DNA of 64,000 bases. It comes from Variovorax davisae. GTDB taxonomy: Bacteria > Pseudomonadota > Gammaproteobacteria > Burkholderiales > Burkholderiaceae_C. Where the stretch lies: contig NZ_JASZYS010000012.1 of the NCBI RefSeq assembly GCF_030316845.1, positions 1-64,000 on the forward strand, read 5' to 3'. Positions 26,094 to 34,723 of the stretch are shown here, one piece after another (within the stretch, counting starts at the first letter, position 1; every line of letters begins with the position of its first letter). Position numbers and translations under genes: made by a program. The notes beneath the pieces were generated by a model. The model was not told where the DNA came from. It did no database searches and saw only the letters and a list, made by a program, of their open reading frames with translations.

Positions 26094-27825
26094 CGGCCGG
26101 CGCGATGCGTTGGTAGAGCAGCAGGTCGTCGCTCGGGCTGGTCGGGCGGCGCAAGGTGCCGATCAGGCGCCAGCCGTCGAGGCTCACGATGTCGTGCAGC
26201 CGGGCGATCGCCGCGGGGCTCACCAGCAGCCAGGGGCAGGGCGCCTCGGTGGTGAGCGACCGCAGCTTGAAATTGCCGTGGTAGCGCAGCGCGGCGAGGT
26301 GCGGCGGGCTGAGCGCGAGTTCGGAGATGCACTCGGGCTGGCCGACCTTGTCGGAGATCGCACGGACCTGCGGGATGTAACTGCGCGCGTAGTCGAGCAG
26401 CGGCAGCCACAGCGTCATCAGCAGCATCCAGCACAGCGCGGCGCCACCGGCCGGCAGCACCAGGGTCTTCCAGAGCGCGGCGCGATGGCGGCCGGTGCGC
26501 CAGCGCACCAGCCAGGCCCAGGCCAGGGTCGCGACCAGCGCGAAGACGAAGGCCACGGCGGAGAATTGCGGCACGAAGCCGGGCGCCAGCTTGGCGACAT
26601 TGGCGGCCGGCTTGGCCGGCACGCCGGTCTGCATCGCCACCCACATCACCCAGATGATGATGGCCGAGCCGGTGAAGAACAGCAGCGTGAACCAGTCGAT
26701 CAGCGCCGCCACGCTGCGCCGCAGGGTCGGCAGCGCGAACGCCGCCAGCGTGGCGAGAGCCGGCAGCCCGAGCAGCAGCGAGCGTTCGGAGAAATCGGTG
26801 GTCCAGGTCGCCAGCAGCGGTACCAGGGCGAACCAGAGCGGCAGGGCCACGTGGCGCGCCAGCAGCTGCCGGCGCCAGCGCCAGAGGGTCCACAACGCCA
26901 GCGGCCAGGTCGGCCAGGTGAACCACAGCAGCAGCTTGGCCTGGTCGCGCAGGTCGGCGAACAGGCGCACGTTCGGGTCGCTGCCGGGCAGGTCGATCTT
27001 CCATTGGAAGAGGCCGAGTCCGGCGCCCAGCGCGCCGGCCAGCAGCGTCGTGCCGAGCACGGCGGCAATCGCCCCGCGGCTGTAGGTCGGCTCGGACTCG
27101 GACATTTCGTCGTCGCTGCTGCGGCGGCGCTCCGCGCCGAGCACCCCCACGCAGCCGAGTCCCAGCGCCAGGCCCACCGTCGGCCCGCCGGACAGCACCA
27201 GGCCGAGGCTGCCGACCAGCAAGGCGACGAAGGCGCCGATGCGGTGATAGGGCAGCGCCGCGACGCCGTAGAACAGGTGCGCGGCGAAGAACAGCTGGGC
27301 CAGCGCCGGCGTGGTCTCATGGCCCAGTTGGGCCAGCCCCAGCGAGGCGATCAGCGCCAGCAGGGCACCGTCGGCGATCGCCCGTGCATAGTCGGTGGGC
27401 CGGGCCTCGCCGCCGAAGGCGAAGGCCACCGGCTGCGCCCGCGGCGTGCGTGCCAGGTAGTAGGCGGCGTACCAGGTGGCGGTGAAGGCCCCCCACAGCA
27501 GCAGGGCGAAGGCGATGCGCACTGCGAGGTCGGGGTTGATCCAGGCCGGCGCGATCTTGATCGCCCAGGCGCCGATCCAGTAGGGCAGCAGCGCCGGCGT
27601 CTCGGGACGCAGGCTCAGCAGCATCGGATCGAACCAGCGGGCCAGGCCGCCGCCGCCCTGCGCCAGTTCGGCCATGAAGCCGAAGGCCGCGATGTCGGCG
27701 CTCTTCCAGGGGCCCCGGCCCAGCAAGCCCGGCATCAGGTAGGCCGCGCACAGCAGCAGCAGCGCGATCCGCGGCAGGCGGCGCACGGCGCTTTGGGCAA
27801 CGATCGCAGGCGTCGGCTGGTTCAA
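26080..27825 (-). CDS. ArnT/PMT-like membrane glycosyltransferase
   Basis: About 581 aa with many hydrophobic helices and the N-terminal pattern of the GT-C fold (LLLLCAAYLMPGLLGRGPWKSADIAAFGFM-like, residues about 20-50, with the acidic residue in the first periplasmic loop). Such proteins move sugars from lipid carriers to lipids or proteins in the periplasm. The start is uncertain: TTG 27825 lies after the rpmE2 terminator, GTG 27786 is the next candidate, and neither has a good ribosome-binding site. Exact acceptor unknown. Confidence 0.8.
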   Translation of the reverse strand: MNQPTPAIVAQSAVRRLPRIALLLLCAAYLMPGLLGRGPWKSADIAAFGFMAELAQGGGGLARWFDPMLLSLRPETPALLPYWIGAWAIKIAPAWINPDLAVRIAFALLLWGAFTATWYAAYYLARTPRAQPVAFAFGGEARPTDYARAIADGALLALIASLGLAQLGHETTPALAQLFFAAHLFYGVAALPYHRIGAFVALLVGSLGLVLSGGPTVGLALGLGCVGVLGAERRRSSDDEMSESEPTYSRGAIAAVLGTTLLAGALGAGLGLFQWKIDLPGSDPNVRLFADLRDQAKLLLWFTWPTWPLALWTLWRWRRQLLARHVALPLWFALVPLLATWTTDFSERSLLLGLPALATLAAFALPTLRRSVAALIDWFTLLFFTGSAIIIWVMWVAMQTGVPAKPAANVAKLAPGFVPQFSAVAFVFALVATLAWAWLVRWRTGRHRAALWKTLVLPAGGAALCWMLLMTLWLPLLDYARSYIPQVRAISDKVGQPECISELALSPPHLAALRYHGNFKLRSLTTEAPCPWLLVSPAAIARLHDIVSLDGWRLIGTLRRPTSPSDDLLLYQRIAPAGGGG

Positions 27826-27860
27826 GGGGCGGGCAGGAAGCGTTCGATGGGGCAGATGTG

Positions 27861-27891
27861 AAAAAGGGCAGCGCGGTAAACCGGGCTGCCC
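27861..27891 (-). terminator. Rho-independent terminator of rpmE2
   Basis: On the minus strand GGGCAGC and GCTGCCC form a 7-base stem (27866-27872 with 27885-27891) followed by TTTTT. It lies 21 bases after the rpmE2 stop. Confidence 0.8.
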
Positions 27892-27911
27892 TCGACGCGG
27901 AAGCGCCCTCC

Positions 27912-28181
27912 TTACTTGGAGGCGGCGCCGGTCGTCTTGCCGAAGCGGTTGCGGAACTTCTCGACGCGGCCACCCATGTTGTCGACCGACTTTTGCGTGC
28001 CGGTGTAGAAGGGGTGCGACTCGCTCGAGGTGTCGAGCTTGAAGAGAGGCAGTTCGCGACCGTCGTCGGTCTTGCCCATTTCCTTGGTGTTCGCGCACGA
28101 ACGGGTCACGAACTTGAAGCCGTTCGAGAGATCCACGAACAGAACTTCGCGGTAGTTGGGGTGAATGCCTTCTTTAGCCAT
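27912..28181 (-). CDS. rpmE2: Ribosomal protein bL31, type B (zinc-free)
   Basis: 89 aa. Type B signatures KEGIHPNYREVLFVDLS, a long insert (GKTDDGRELPLFKLDTSSES) and HPFYTG; the CxxC zinc ligands of type A are missing (a single Cys in FVTRSCANT). In many bacteria type B replaces type A under zinc limitation, but here it occupies the usual rpmE locus near rho. It has its own terminator. Confidence 0.95.
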   Translation of the reverse strand: MAKEGIHPNYREVLFVDLSNGFKFVTRSCANTKEMGKTDDGRELPLFKLDTSSESHPFYTGTQKSVDNMGGRVEKFRNRFGKTTGAASK

Positions 28182-28304
28182 GATTCAGATCCTTTGGGTC
28201 GATGCGAGAGCCACTTGACGGGCAGGACGCCTACGAGAGCACTTTTCGCTAAGCCCGCAATTATCGCATACTGGCCTGTTTCAGCGCCAGAGGCCCGTTT
28301 CAGC

Positions 28305-29366
28305 ATGCCATCTCCCACCTTGAAAGCCGGCCTGGTCGGCTACGGATTCGCCGGCCAGACCTTCCATGCGCCCGTGCTGTCGGCGGTTCCGGGGCTCGAA
28401 CTCGGCGCCGTGGCCAGTTCCCAGCCGAACAAGGTGCATGCCGACTGGCCCCGGGTCGACGTGGTCCCGGACGTCGGCGCCCTGTTGCGGCGAAGCGACA
28501 TCGACCTGGTCGTGGTGGCCGCTCCCAACGCCCAGCATCATCCGCTGGCCCGGGCGGCGCTGGAGGCCGGCAAGCACGTGGTGGTCGACAAGCCCTTCAC
28601 CCTCGATGCGGCCCAGGCACGCGAGCTCGCCGCACTGGCGCAGCGCCAGGGGCGGCTGCTGTCGGTCTACCAGAACCGGCGCTTCGATTCGGACTTCCTG
28701 AGCCTGCGCGACCTGCTCGCGCGCCGCGAGCTCGGTCGGCCGGTGTATTTCGAATCGCACTTCGACCGCTTCCGGCCGCAGGTGCGCGAGCGCTGGCGCG
28801 AGCAGCCGGTGCCCGGCGCCGGCCTGTGGGTCGACCTGGGCGCCCACCTGGTCGACCAGGCGGTGCAGCTCTTCGGCCGGCCCGACACGCTGCAACTGGA
28901 CACCGCCGCGCTGCGCGAACGGGCGCTGGTCGAGGATTACTTCCATGCCGTGCTGCGCTACGAGAGCGGCGAACACGCGCCCTTGCGGGTGGTGCTGCAC
29001 GCGACCACGCTGGCCGCGTTCCCGGCGCCGCGCTACATCGTGCACGGCACCCGCGGCAGCTACCTGAAGCGCGGCGTCGATCCGCAGGAAGACGCGCTGC
29101 GCGCCGGCGGCCGGCCCGGCGATGCGCAATGGGGCGCCGACCCGGTCGACGGCGAACTCACGCTGGTGGGACTGGATGGCAGCGCACGCATGCAGAAGCT
29201 GCCCACGCAGGCGGGGAACTACGTGCGCTATTACGCGGCGGTGCGCGATGCGATCCTGGGGGAGGGCCCGAATCCGGTGACGCCGGAGCAGGCGGTCGAG
29301 CTGATGGAACTGCTCGACCTGGGTCGCCAGAGCGCGGCGGAAGGCCGGGCCCTGGCGGCGCGCTGA
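28305..29366 (+). CDS. ydgJ: Gfo/Idh/MocA-family oxidoreductase, YdgJ-like
   Basis: 353 aa. N-terminal NAD(P) Rossmann motif GLVGYGFAGQTFHAPV; the family motif GKHVVVDKPFTLDAAQA containing the catalytic Lys; and the C-terminal beta-sheet domain with YFESHFDRFRPQVRERWREQ, GAGLWVDLGAHLVDQA and YIVHGTRGSYLKRGVDPQE. This pattern is that of E. coli YdgJ, an uncharacterised sugar or polyol dehydrogenase. It is the only + strand gene between rpmE2 and rho, an apparent insertion into a conserved block. Confidence 0.92.
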   Translation: MPSPTLKAGLVGYGFAGQTFHAPVLSAVPGLELGAVASSQPNKVHADWPRVDVVPDVGALLRRSDIDLVVVAAPNAQHHPLARAALEAGKHVVVDKPFTLDAAQARELAALAQRQGRLLSVYQNRRFDSDFLSLRDLLARRELGRPVYFESHFDRFRPQVRERWREQPVPGAGLWVDLGAHLVDQAVQLFGRPDTLQLDTAALRERALVEDYFHAVLRYESGEHAPLRVVLHATTLAAFPAPRYIVHGTRGSYLKRGVDPQEDALRAGGRPGDAQWGADPVDGELTLVGLDGSARMQKLPTQAGNYVRYYAAVRDAILGEGPNPVTPEQAVELMELLDLGRQSAAEGRALAAR

Positions 29367-29397
29367 CGGCTCGCCAGCGCGCTGAAGGCGAAGGGGC

Positions 29398-30663
29398 TCA
29401 GCCCCCGCGACGCATCATGTCGAAGAACTCGACATTGGTCTTGGTCGCCTTCATGTTCTTGAGCATCAGCTCCATCGACTCGATCTCGTCCATGTTGTAC
29501 ATGAGCTGGCGCAGGATGCGGGTCTTCTGCAGGATCTCGGGCGCGAGCAGCAGTTCTTCGCGCCGGGTGCCGCTGCGGTTGAGCTGGATCGAGGGGAACA
29601 CGCGCTTCTCATAGAGCCGGCGGTCGAGGTGGATTTCGGAGTTGCCGGTGCCCTTGAACTCCTCGAAGATCACTTCGTCCATGCGGCTGCCGGTGTCGAT
29701 CAGGGCGGTGCCGATGATGGTCAGCGAGCCGCCTTCTTCGACGTTGCGCGCCGCGCCCAGGAAGCGCTTGGGGCGCTGCAGCGCGTTGGAGTCGACACCG
29801 CCGGTCAGCACCTTGCCCGACGAGGGCACGACGTTGTTGTAGGCGCGGGCCAGGCGGGTGATCGAGTCGAGCAGGATCACGACGTCCTTCTTGAGCTCGA
29901 CCAGGCGCTTGGCGCGCTCGATCACCATTTCGGCGACGTGCACGTGGCGGGCGGCGGGCTCGTCGAAGGTCGAGGCGATGACCTCGCCCTTCACGGTGCG
30001 CTGCATCTCGGTCACTTCTTCGGGCCGCTCGTCCACCAGCAGCACCATCATGTGCACTTCGGGGTAGTTGGCGCTGATCGCGTGCGCGATGTGCTGCATC
30101 ATCACCGTCTTGCCGCTCTTGGGCGGCGCCACCAGCAGGGCGCGCTGGCCCTTGCCGATGGGCGCGATGATGTCGATGATCCGGCCGGTGATGTTCTCTT
30201 CGCCCTTGAAGCCGTCGCGCTCGAGCTTCATCTGCTCCTTCGGGAACAGCGGGGTCAGGTTCTCGAACATGACCTTGTGCTTGTTGTTCTCGGGCAGGCC
30301 GTCGTTGACCTTGTCGAGCTTGGTCAGCGCGAAGTAGCGCTCGCCGTCCTTGGGCGTGCGCACTTCGCCTTCGATCATGTCGCCGGTGTGCAGGTTGAAG
30401 CGGCGCACCTGGCTCGGCGAGATGTAGATGTCGTCGGTGCTGGCGGTGAAGCTGGTGTCGGGGCTGCGCAGGAAGCCGAAGCCGTCCGGCAGGATCTCGA
30501 GCACGCCGTCGGCGAACACCTGTTCGCCGGCCTTCGCGCGCTTCTTGATGATCGCGAACATGAGCTCCTGCTTGCGCATGCGGCCGACGTTTTCGATCTC
30601 AAGGGCTTCGGCCTGCTTGAGGACTTCGGACACGTGGAGTGCCTTGAGTTCGTTTAAGTGCAT
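29398..30663 (-). CDS. rho: Transcription termination factor Rho
   Basis: 421 aa, full length. N-terminal helix bundle and cold-shock-like RNA-binding domain (GVLEILPDGFGFLRSP, about 53-68; IYISPSQVRRFNL), P-loop APPKSGKT (179-186), Walker B VVILLDSITRLARAYN, the Q/R-loop region TGGVDSNALQRPKRFLGAARN and the secondary RNA site. An RNA-dependent ATPase that ends transcription. A 184-base leader separates it from trxA, in line with autoregulated rho leaders elsewhere. Confidence 0.98.
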   Translation of the reverse strand: MHLNELKALHVSEVLKQAEALEIENVGRMRKQELMFAIIKKRAKAGEQVFADGVLEILPDGFGFLRSPDTSFTASTDDIYISPSQVRRFNLHTGDMIEGEVRTPKDGERYFALTKLDKVNDGLPENNKHKVMFENLTPLFPKEQMKLERDGFKGEENITGRIIDIIAPIGKGQRALLVAPPKSGKTVMMQHIAHAISANYPEVHMMVLLVDERPEEVTEMQRTVKGEVIASTFDEPAARHVHVAEMVIERAKRLVELKKDVVILLDSITRLARAYNNVVPSSGKVLTGGVDSNALQRPKRFLGAARNVEEGGSLTIIGTALIDTGSRMDEVIFEEFKGTGNSEIHLDRRLYEKRVFPSIQLNRSGTRREELLLAPEILQKTRILRQLMYNMDEIESMELMLKNMKATKTNVEFFDMMRRGG

Positions 30664-30847
30664 GGAATGACCCCGTGCGGGGAAATCAGTCTGAAACCAG
30701 GAGGGGGAGGTTTGAGGAGAGGCGAGAGAGGCCTCACAAACCGGGGAACTCGAACCGGGTCCCTGGATGGGCCGGTGATCTGCGAGAGATTATGACAGGA
30801 AAATCGGCGGCTGCCGGCGCGTTGCGCGCGGGCAGCCGGGAAACGAT

Positions 30848-31180
30848 TCAGGCGAGTTGCTGATCGATGAAGGCCGTGAGTTGCGCCTTGCTCATGGCGC
30901 CGACCTTGGTGGCGGCGAGCTGGCCGTCCTTGAACAGCATCAGGGTGGGGATGCCGCGGATGCCGAACTTGGCGGGGATGTCGCGGTTCTCGTCGACATT
31001 CATCTTGGCGATCTGCAGCTTGCCTTCGTAGGTGTTGGACACCTCGTCGAGGATCGGCGCGATCATCTTGCACGGGCCGCACCACTCGGCCCAGTAGTCG
31101 ACCAGCACGGGCTTGCCGGACTTGAGCACGTCGGCTTCGAAGGAGGAGTCGGAGATGTGTTTGATGAGGTCGCTGGCCAT
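30848..31180 (-). CDS. trxA: Thioredoxin 1
   Basis: 110 aa. Active site WAEWCGPCKMI with C34 and C37, the buried Asp in VLVDYWAEW and the cis-Pro loop IRGIPTLMLFKDG. General cytosolic dithiol donor. Upstream of rho as in most proteobacteria. Confidence 0.98.
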   Translation of the reverse strand: MASDLIKHISDSSFEADVLKSGKPVLVDYWAEWCGPCKMIAPILDEVSNTYEGKLQIAKMNVDENRDIPAKFGIRGIPTLMLFKDGQLAATKVGAMSKAQLTAFIDQQLA

Positions 31181-31309
31181 GGGGTTGTGTCCTTCTGCGC
31201 GGAGAGTTTCGGTGTCGCCAAAGTGCAGGTCATTGTGACAGAAACCAAGTGGTGGCGTGGTCGGCCCCCAGGCTATGGCGCCGATAGGCAAAGCGGTGAC
31301 ACTCGACCC

Positions 31310-32548
31310 ATGAACCAAGAAAAGAAAGTCGCGGTGGTCGGTGGCGGCCCCGCCGGATTGATGGCCGCCGAGACCCTGGCCGCCGAAGGCGTCGAAGTTC
31401 ATGTGTACGACGCCATGCCCTCGGTCGGGCGCAAGTTCCTGCTGGCGGGACGCGGCGGCCTGAACCTCACGCATTCCGAACCCTTCGAACGCTTCGCCGG
31501 CCGCTTCGGCGAGCGCAACGCCCAACTGGCGCCGCTGCTGCGCGCGTTCGGTCCCGAGCAGGTGCAGGCCTGGGCGCAGGGCCTCGGCATCGAGACCTTC
31601 GTCGGGACCTCGGGGCGCGTGTTCCCGAAGGACATGAAGGCCGCGCCGCTGCTGCGTGCCTGGCTGCATCGGCTGCGGCAGGCCGGCGTGCGCTTCCACA
31701 TGCGCCATCGCTGGCTCGGCTGGGCCGACGCGCAGGCCGCGGCCACCACACTGCGCTTCGCCACGCCGGATGGCGAAGTGGGGGCCTCCCACGACGCGGT
31801 GGTGCTGGCGCTCGGCGGCGCCAGCTGGTCGCGGCTGGGTTCCGACGGCGCCTGGGTGCCATGGGTGGCCGGGCGCGGCGTCGGCGTGGCACCCCTGGTG
31901 CCGGCCAACTGCGGCTTCGACCTCGGCTGGACGCCGCACTTCGCCGAGCGTTTCGCCGGCATGCCCTTCAAGTCGGTGGCGATCGCGTTCAGCGACGGGC
32001 GCGGCCGCAGCTTCGCGCGCAAGGGCGAGTTCGTCGCCACCGCCACCGGCATCGAGGGCAGCCTGGTCTATGCGGCGTCGGCCCTGCTGCGCGACGAGAT
32101 CGCCGAGCGCGGCAGCGCCACCCTGATGCTCGACCTGCTGCCCGATCGCAGCGCCGAGCAGGTGCGCGCCGCAGTGCTGCATCCACGCGGCGCGCGATCG
32201 CTGGCCAGTCATTTGAAGAGCCGGCTGGGCATCGAGGGCATCAAGGCCGGCGTGTTGCATGAGGTGCTCAGCCGCGACGAGATGCACTCACCGGACAAGC
32301 TGGCCGAGACCCTCAAGGCGGTGCCGCTGCGCCTGACGGCCGCGCGCCCGATCGACGAGGCGATCAGCACCGCCGGCGGCGTGCGCTTCGATGCGCTCGA
32401 CGACCAGTTGATGGGGGTCGCGCTGCCGGGCGTCTTCTTCGCCGGCGAGATGCTCGACTGGGAGGCGCCGACCGGCGGCTACCTGCTGACCGTTGCGATG
32501 GCGAGCGGTGCGCAGGCCGCGCGCGGCGTGCTGGCGCGCCTGAAGTAG
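31310..32548 (+). CDS. HI0933-type flavoprotein (TIGR03862-like)
   Basis: 412 aa, NAD(P)/FAD-dependent oxidoreductase. Dinucleotide-binding motif VAVVGGGPAGLMAAETLA at the N-terminus; GRKFLLAGRGGLNLTHSEP is diagnostic of the HI0933/YhiN family; the C-terminus has ISTAGGVRFDALDDQLM and GVFFAGEMLDWEAPTGGYLLTVAMASG closing the FAD site. The physiological reaction is unknown. Divergent from trxA. Confidence 0.9.
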   Translation: MNQEKKVAVVGGGPAGLMAAETLAAEGVEVHVYDAMPSVGRKFLLAGRGGLNLTHSEPFERFAGRFGERNAQLAPLLRAFGPEQVQAWAQGLGIETFVGTSGRVFPKDMKAAPLLRAWLHRLRQAGVRFHMRHRWLGWADAQAAATTLRFATPDGEVGASHDAVVLALGGASWSRLGSDGAWVPWVAGRGVGVAPLVPANCGFDLGWTPHFAERFAGMPFKSVAIAFSDGRGRSFARKGEFVATATGIEGSLVYAASALLRDEIAERGSATLMLDLLPDRSAEQVRAAVLHPRGARSLASHLKSRLGIEGIKAGVLHEVLSRDEMHSPDKLAETLKAVPLRLTAARPIDEAISTAGGVRFDALDDQLMGVALPGVFFAGEMLDWEAPTGGYLLTVAMASGAQAARGVLARLK

Positions 32549-32563
32549 GGCCCTTGCGTTCGC

Positions 32564-32749
32564 TCAGGCCCGGCCCAGCCAATGGCGGGCGGTGGTGGCG
32601 ATGACCCGCGCCGCCTGGGTCTTGATCTGCGGTGCCGCGGGCGGCTCGCAGGCCACCGGAAACGGCCAGGGCGCGCGCCTCGCAACGCGGGGCCGTGGCT
32701 CGAACGGCAGCACCCTGCCGGCGTTCGACGAGGGTGTGGGGAGGGGCAT
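32564..32749 (-). CDS. Putative SOS-regulated 61-aa protein
   Basis: ATG 32749 with AAGGCGAG a few bases upstream; 61 residues, basic and Pro/Arg-rich (GRVLPFEPRPRVARRAP) with a C-terminal amphipathic helix (IKTQAARVIATTARHWLGRA). No known domain. What supports it as a gene is the near-perfect LexA box 46 bases upstream of its start and a TATAGA-like -10 just before it. GC-rich DNA makes chance ORFs common, so this call rests on context. Function unknown. Confidence 0.5.
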   Translation of the reverse strand: MPLPTPSSNAGRVLPFEPRPRVARRAPWPFPVACEPPAAPQIKTQAARVIATTARHWLGRA

Positions 32750-32794
32750 GGTCTCGCCTTGGCGTTGTGGTGGGGCGGTTCATTCTATAGAAAC

Positions 32795-32814
32795 AACTGT
32801 ATAAAAAAACAGTA
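32795..32814. promoter_or_regulatory. LexA (SOS) box
   Basis: AACTGTATAAAAAAACAGTA: CTG-N10-CAG with an AT-only core, differing from the E. coli consensus TACTGTATATATATACAGTA at only a few positions. It lies in an AT-rich island between the minus-strand 61-aa ORF (46 bases away) and the plus-strand hypothetical gene (67 bases away), so either or both could be SOS-controlled. Confidence 0.75.
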
Positions 32815-32880
32815 TTTCTGATTCCCCGTCGACACCTTCGACTTAAGGCAGCCCTCAGCAACCTCGTCGATGCTAGGGTC

Positions 32881-33291
32881 ATGAGCCCGAACCCCACACA
32901 CACCGCCGCTGAGCTGCTGGCCCGAGGCGGCCGCGCCGATGCGCTGTCCTCCGCCCTGAGCCCCGAGGCATCCCATGCCTGTCGACGCGCTGCGCGCGCC
33001 CTCACGTCGCATTTGCACGACTGCGGCGAGCAGGCCTTGAGCTATCCGCAGGTGAACCTGGTCCGGGCCCTGTTCCTGGCCGAGACCGCCACCGGCCGCC
33101 CGCGGCGCGGTGCCCAACAGACCCTGGGCATGGTGGCGCAGTTCTTCACGCCGATGCAGATGGATTTCGCCGTCGAACTGCTGACCGAGGCCTTGGAGGG
33201 GGAGGAGGGCGAAGCCTGGGCCATCCTCGAAGAGCTCGAGCGCATGGCCGATGAAGCCGGTCGCCCGGACCCGGGCCGACAGCCCGACTGA
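32881..33291 (+). CDS. Hypothetical protein (136 aa)
   Basis: I do not recognise this protein. It is mostly helical and acidic toward the C-terminus (EALEGEEGEAWAILEELERMADEA), with a central conserved-looking stretch YPQVNLVRALFLAETATG and a hydrophobic helix LGMVAQFFTPMQMDFAVELL. No signal peptide or membrane segment. The ribosome-binding site is weak. The next gene starts 2 bases after its stop, so they form an operon. The LexA box 67 bases upstream makes DNA-damage control possible. Confidence 0.65.
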   Translation: MSPNPTHTAAELLARGGRADALSSALSPEASHACRRAARALTSHLHDCGEQALSYPQVNLVRALFLAETATGRPRRGAQQTLGMVAQFFTPMQMDFAVELLTEALEGEEGEAWAILEELERMADEAGRPDPGRQPD

Positions 33292-33293
33292 TC

Positions 33294-33764
33294 GTGGCGC
33301 CGCCACAGCGCGACCCGGGCCGGCCCATGTTCACCAAGCTTCTGACGCTGGCCGGGAACTGCGCGCGCCCGCGGCCGCCCCGGCGGCCCCTGGCCCCGAT
33401 CCCCATCGAGGTCCAATGGGAGACGGCCTTCGAGGAGCGGCCCCGCATCCGGGTCCTGCCCCACCGGGGCGCCGTCTGGGTACCGACATCGGATGTGCGC
33501 CATGCGTTGAGCCCCTCGGCCGACGAACTGGCGCACGGGATGCGGCAATCGATCGCCACCCACCGGCCGGCACCGGTTCCCGTGACGTTTCCGGTGTTGC
33601 CGGCCTGCCCCGACGCGGCGCCCGAGGCGCTGAGCTGCGTGCGGATTTCCCAGTTGGACGCGCTCGGGGCCTACTGGGGCTGCGAGGCCCGCGCGCGCTA
33701 TCTGCGGCACTACCTGTCGCTGGCCTTGGGCGAAGGGCGCGCGCGAATGCGGGACGCGCCGTGA
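33294..33764 (+). CDS. Hypothetical protein (156 aa)
   Basis: Not recognised. GTG 33294 begins 2 bases after the upstream stop; ATG 33327 (MFTKLLTLAG) is a plausible alternative start. The N-terminal third is Pro/Arg-rich (RPRPPRRPLAPIPIEVQWE); the rest looks like a small globular domain ending in a helix (ISQLDALGAYWGCEARARYLRHYL). Tight coupling to the 136-aa gene suggests a joint role. It is convergent with the IclR gene. Confidence 0.6.
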   Translation: MAPPQRDPGRPMFTKLLTLAGNCARPRPPRRPLAPIPIEVQWETAFEERPRIRVLPHRGAVWVPTSDVRHALSPSADELAHGMRQSIATHRPAPVPVTFPVLPACPDAAPEALSCVRISQLDALGAYWGCEARARYLRHYLSLALGEGRARMRDAP

Positions 33765-33783
33765 GCCGCCGAACAACGCCGCG

Positions 33784-34644
33784 CTACACGGCCGGCTTGC
33801 GCTGTCCGACCGCCGCCGACGGCGCTTGGGCTTGCAGCAGTGCGCAGATCCCGCGAACCTGCTTCTGGATGATTCTTGCCACTTCGACCCGCCGCGAGGG
33901 GCCGAGCCGGCTGGATATGGCGGCCACGCTGATGGCGGCGATGGGGTTCTTGGGCGGGAAGGCGACACCGACGGCTGCGGTGCCCGGCGTCGCGGCACTG
34001 TCCAGGAACGAATAGCCCCGGGCCCGGCTTTCGATCAACGCCGCGCGCAGGAAGCCGGGGTCGAAGGAGCCGAACTTCGCATATTGCGCGCCACTGGCCT
34101 CCACGATGTGGTCGGCTTCGGCCTCGGGCAGGGCGCTGAGGATGGCGAGGCCGCCCGCGCCCACCCCCATCGGCCGGCGGATGCCGACGTCGAGCGTCAG
34201 GGCCTTGATGGGGTAGTCGCCGAGCGCGCGGCTGGTGCAGATCGATTCGGCGCCGCGCCGCTCGCTCAGGTACACCGTGTCCTGCGTCTGGTCGGCAATC
34301 AGTTGCAGCGCTTCGTAGCACAGGTCGCTCAGCTGATAGCGCGGTTGGGCCAGCAATCCGAGCTCATAGAGCAGCGGACCCAGGTGGTATTTGCGCGTCA
34401 GCGGGTCGCGATACACCAGCCCTTCCAGTTCCAGGCGCTGGAGCATGCGAAAGCAGGTGGACATCGGCAGGCCGCTGACGTCGACGACGTCCGCGATGCG
34501 CATGCCGCGCCGTCCGCGCGTTGCGATCACGCGCAGCATGCCCACCACCCGCTCGATGCTCTGGGTGCCGCTCCTCGCCAGCGGTTCCTGGGCTTCGGGG
34601 CTCGCGGGGCCGCGGCGCTTGCGCGGCTTGTCATTTGTTTCCAC
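33784..34644 (-). CDS. IclR-family transcriptional regulator
   Basis: 286 aa. N-terminal winged helix-turn-helix (SIERVVGMLRVIATRGRRGMRIADVVDVSGLPMSTCFRML-like, residues about 29-68) and a C-terminal IclR effector domain (TQDTVYLSERRGAESICTS, IRRPMGVGAGGLAIL, LIESRARGYSFLDSA). Start is GTG 34644, which falls inside a CCACATCGTGG palindrome; the same palindrome recurs before the divergent dehydratase operon. It is the likely regulator of that operon and of itself; the effector should be a pathway acid. Confidence 0.92.
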   Translation of the reverse strand: METNDKPRKRRGPASPEAQEPLARSGTQSIERVVGMLRVIATRGRRGMRIADVVDVSGLPMSTCFRMLQRLELEGLVYRDPLTRKYHLGPLLYELGLLAQPRYQLSDLCYEALQLIADQTQDTVYLSERRGAESICTSRALGDYPIKALTLDVGIRRPMGVGAGGLAILSALPEAEADHIVEASGAQYAKFGSFDPGFLRAALIESRARGYSFLDSAATPGTAAVGVAFPPKNPIAAISVAAISSRLGPSRRVEVARIIQKQVRGICALLQAQAPSAAVGQRKPAV

Positions 34645-34651
34645 GATGTGG
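34641..34651. promoter_or_regulatory. Candidate IclR operator overlapping the IclR start codon
   Basis: CCAC-GAT-GTGG palindrome (CCACATCGTGG on the minus strand). The same 11-base core appears in the stronger site at 34724-34742. The GTG start codon of the regulator is part of it, which suggests autorepression, or that translation starts further downstream. Confidence 0.55.
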
Positions 34652-34723
34652 CAGTAATTCGGGTTGCACCCGAACGGTTTCTAAGGGGAGGTCAATATAG
34701 TCGAAAGCACCGACAAATGAAGA

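Noticed and set aside
30664..30847. Leader between trxA and rho as a possible riboswitch or small gene
   Set aside because: No known riboswitch fold or credible ORF seen; a rho-autoregulation leader is the simpler reading but leaves nothing specific to annotate.
32364..33005. 213-residue minus-strand frame from ATG 32783 covering the 61-aa ORF
   Set aside because: Starts closer to the LexA box but is Arg/Pro-rich and runs into the complement of the flavoprotein gene; the 61-aa frame has a better ribosome-binding site and ends cleanly.
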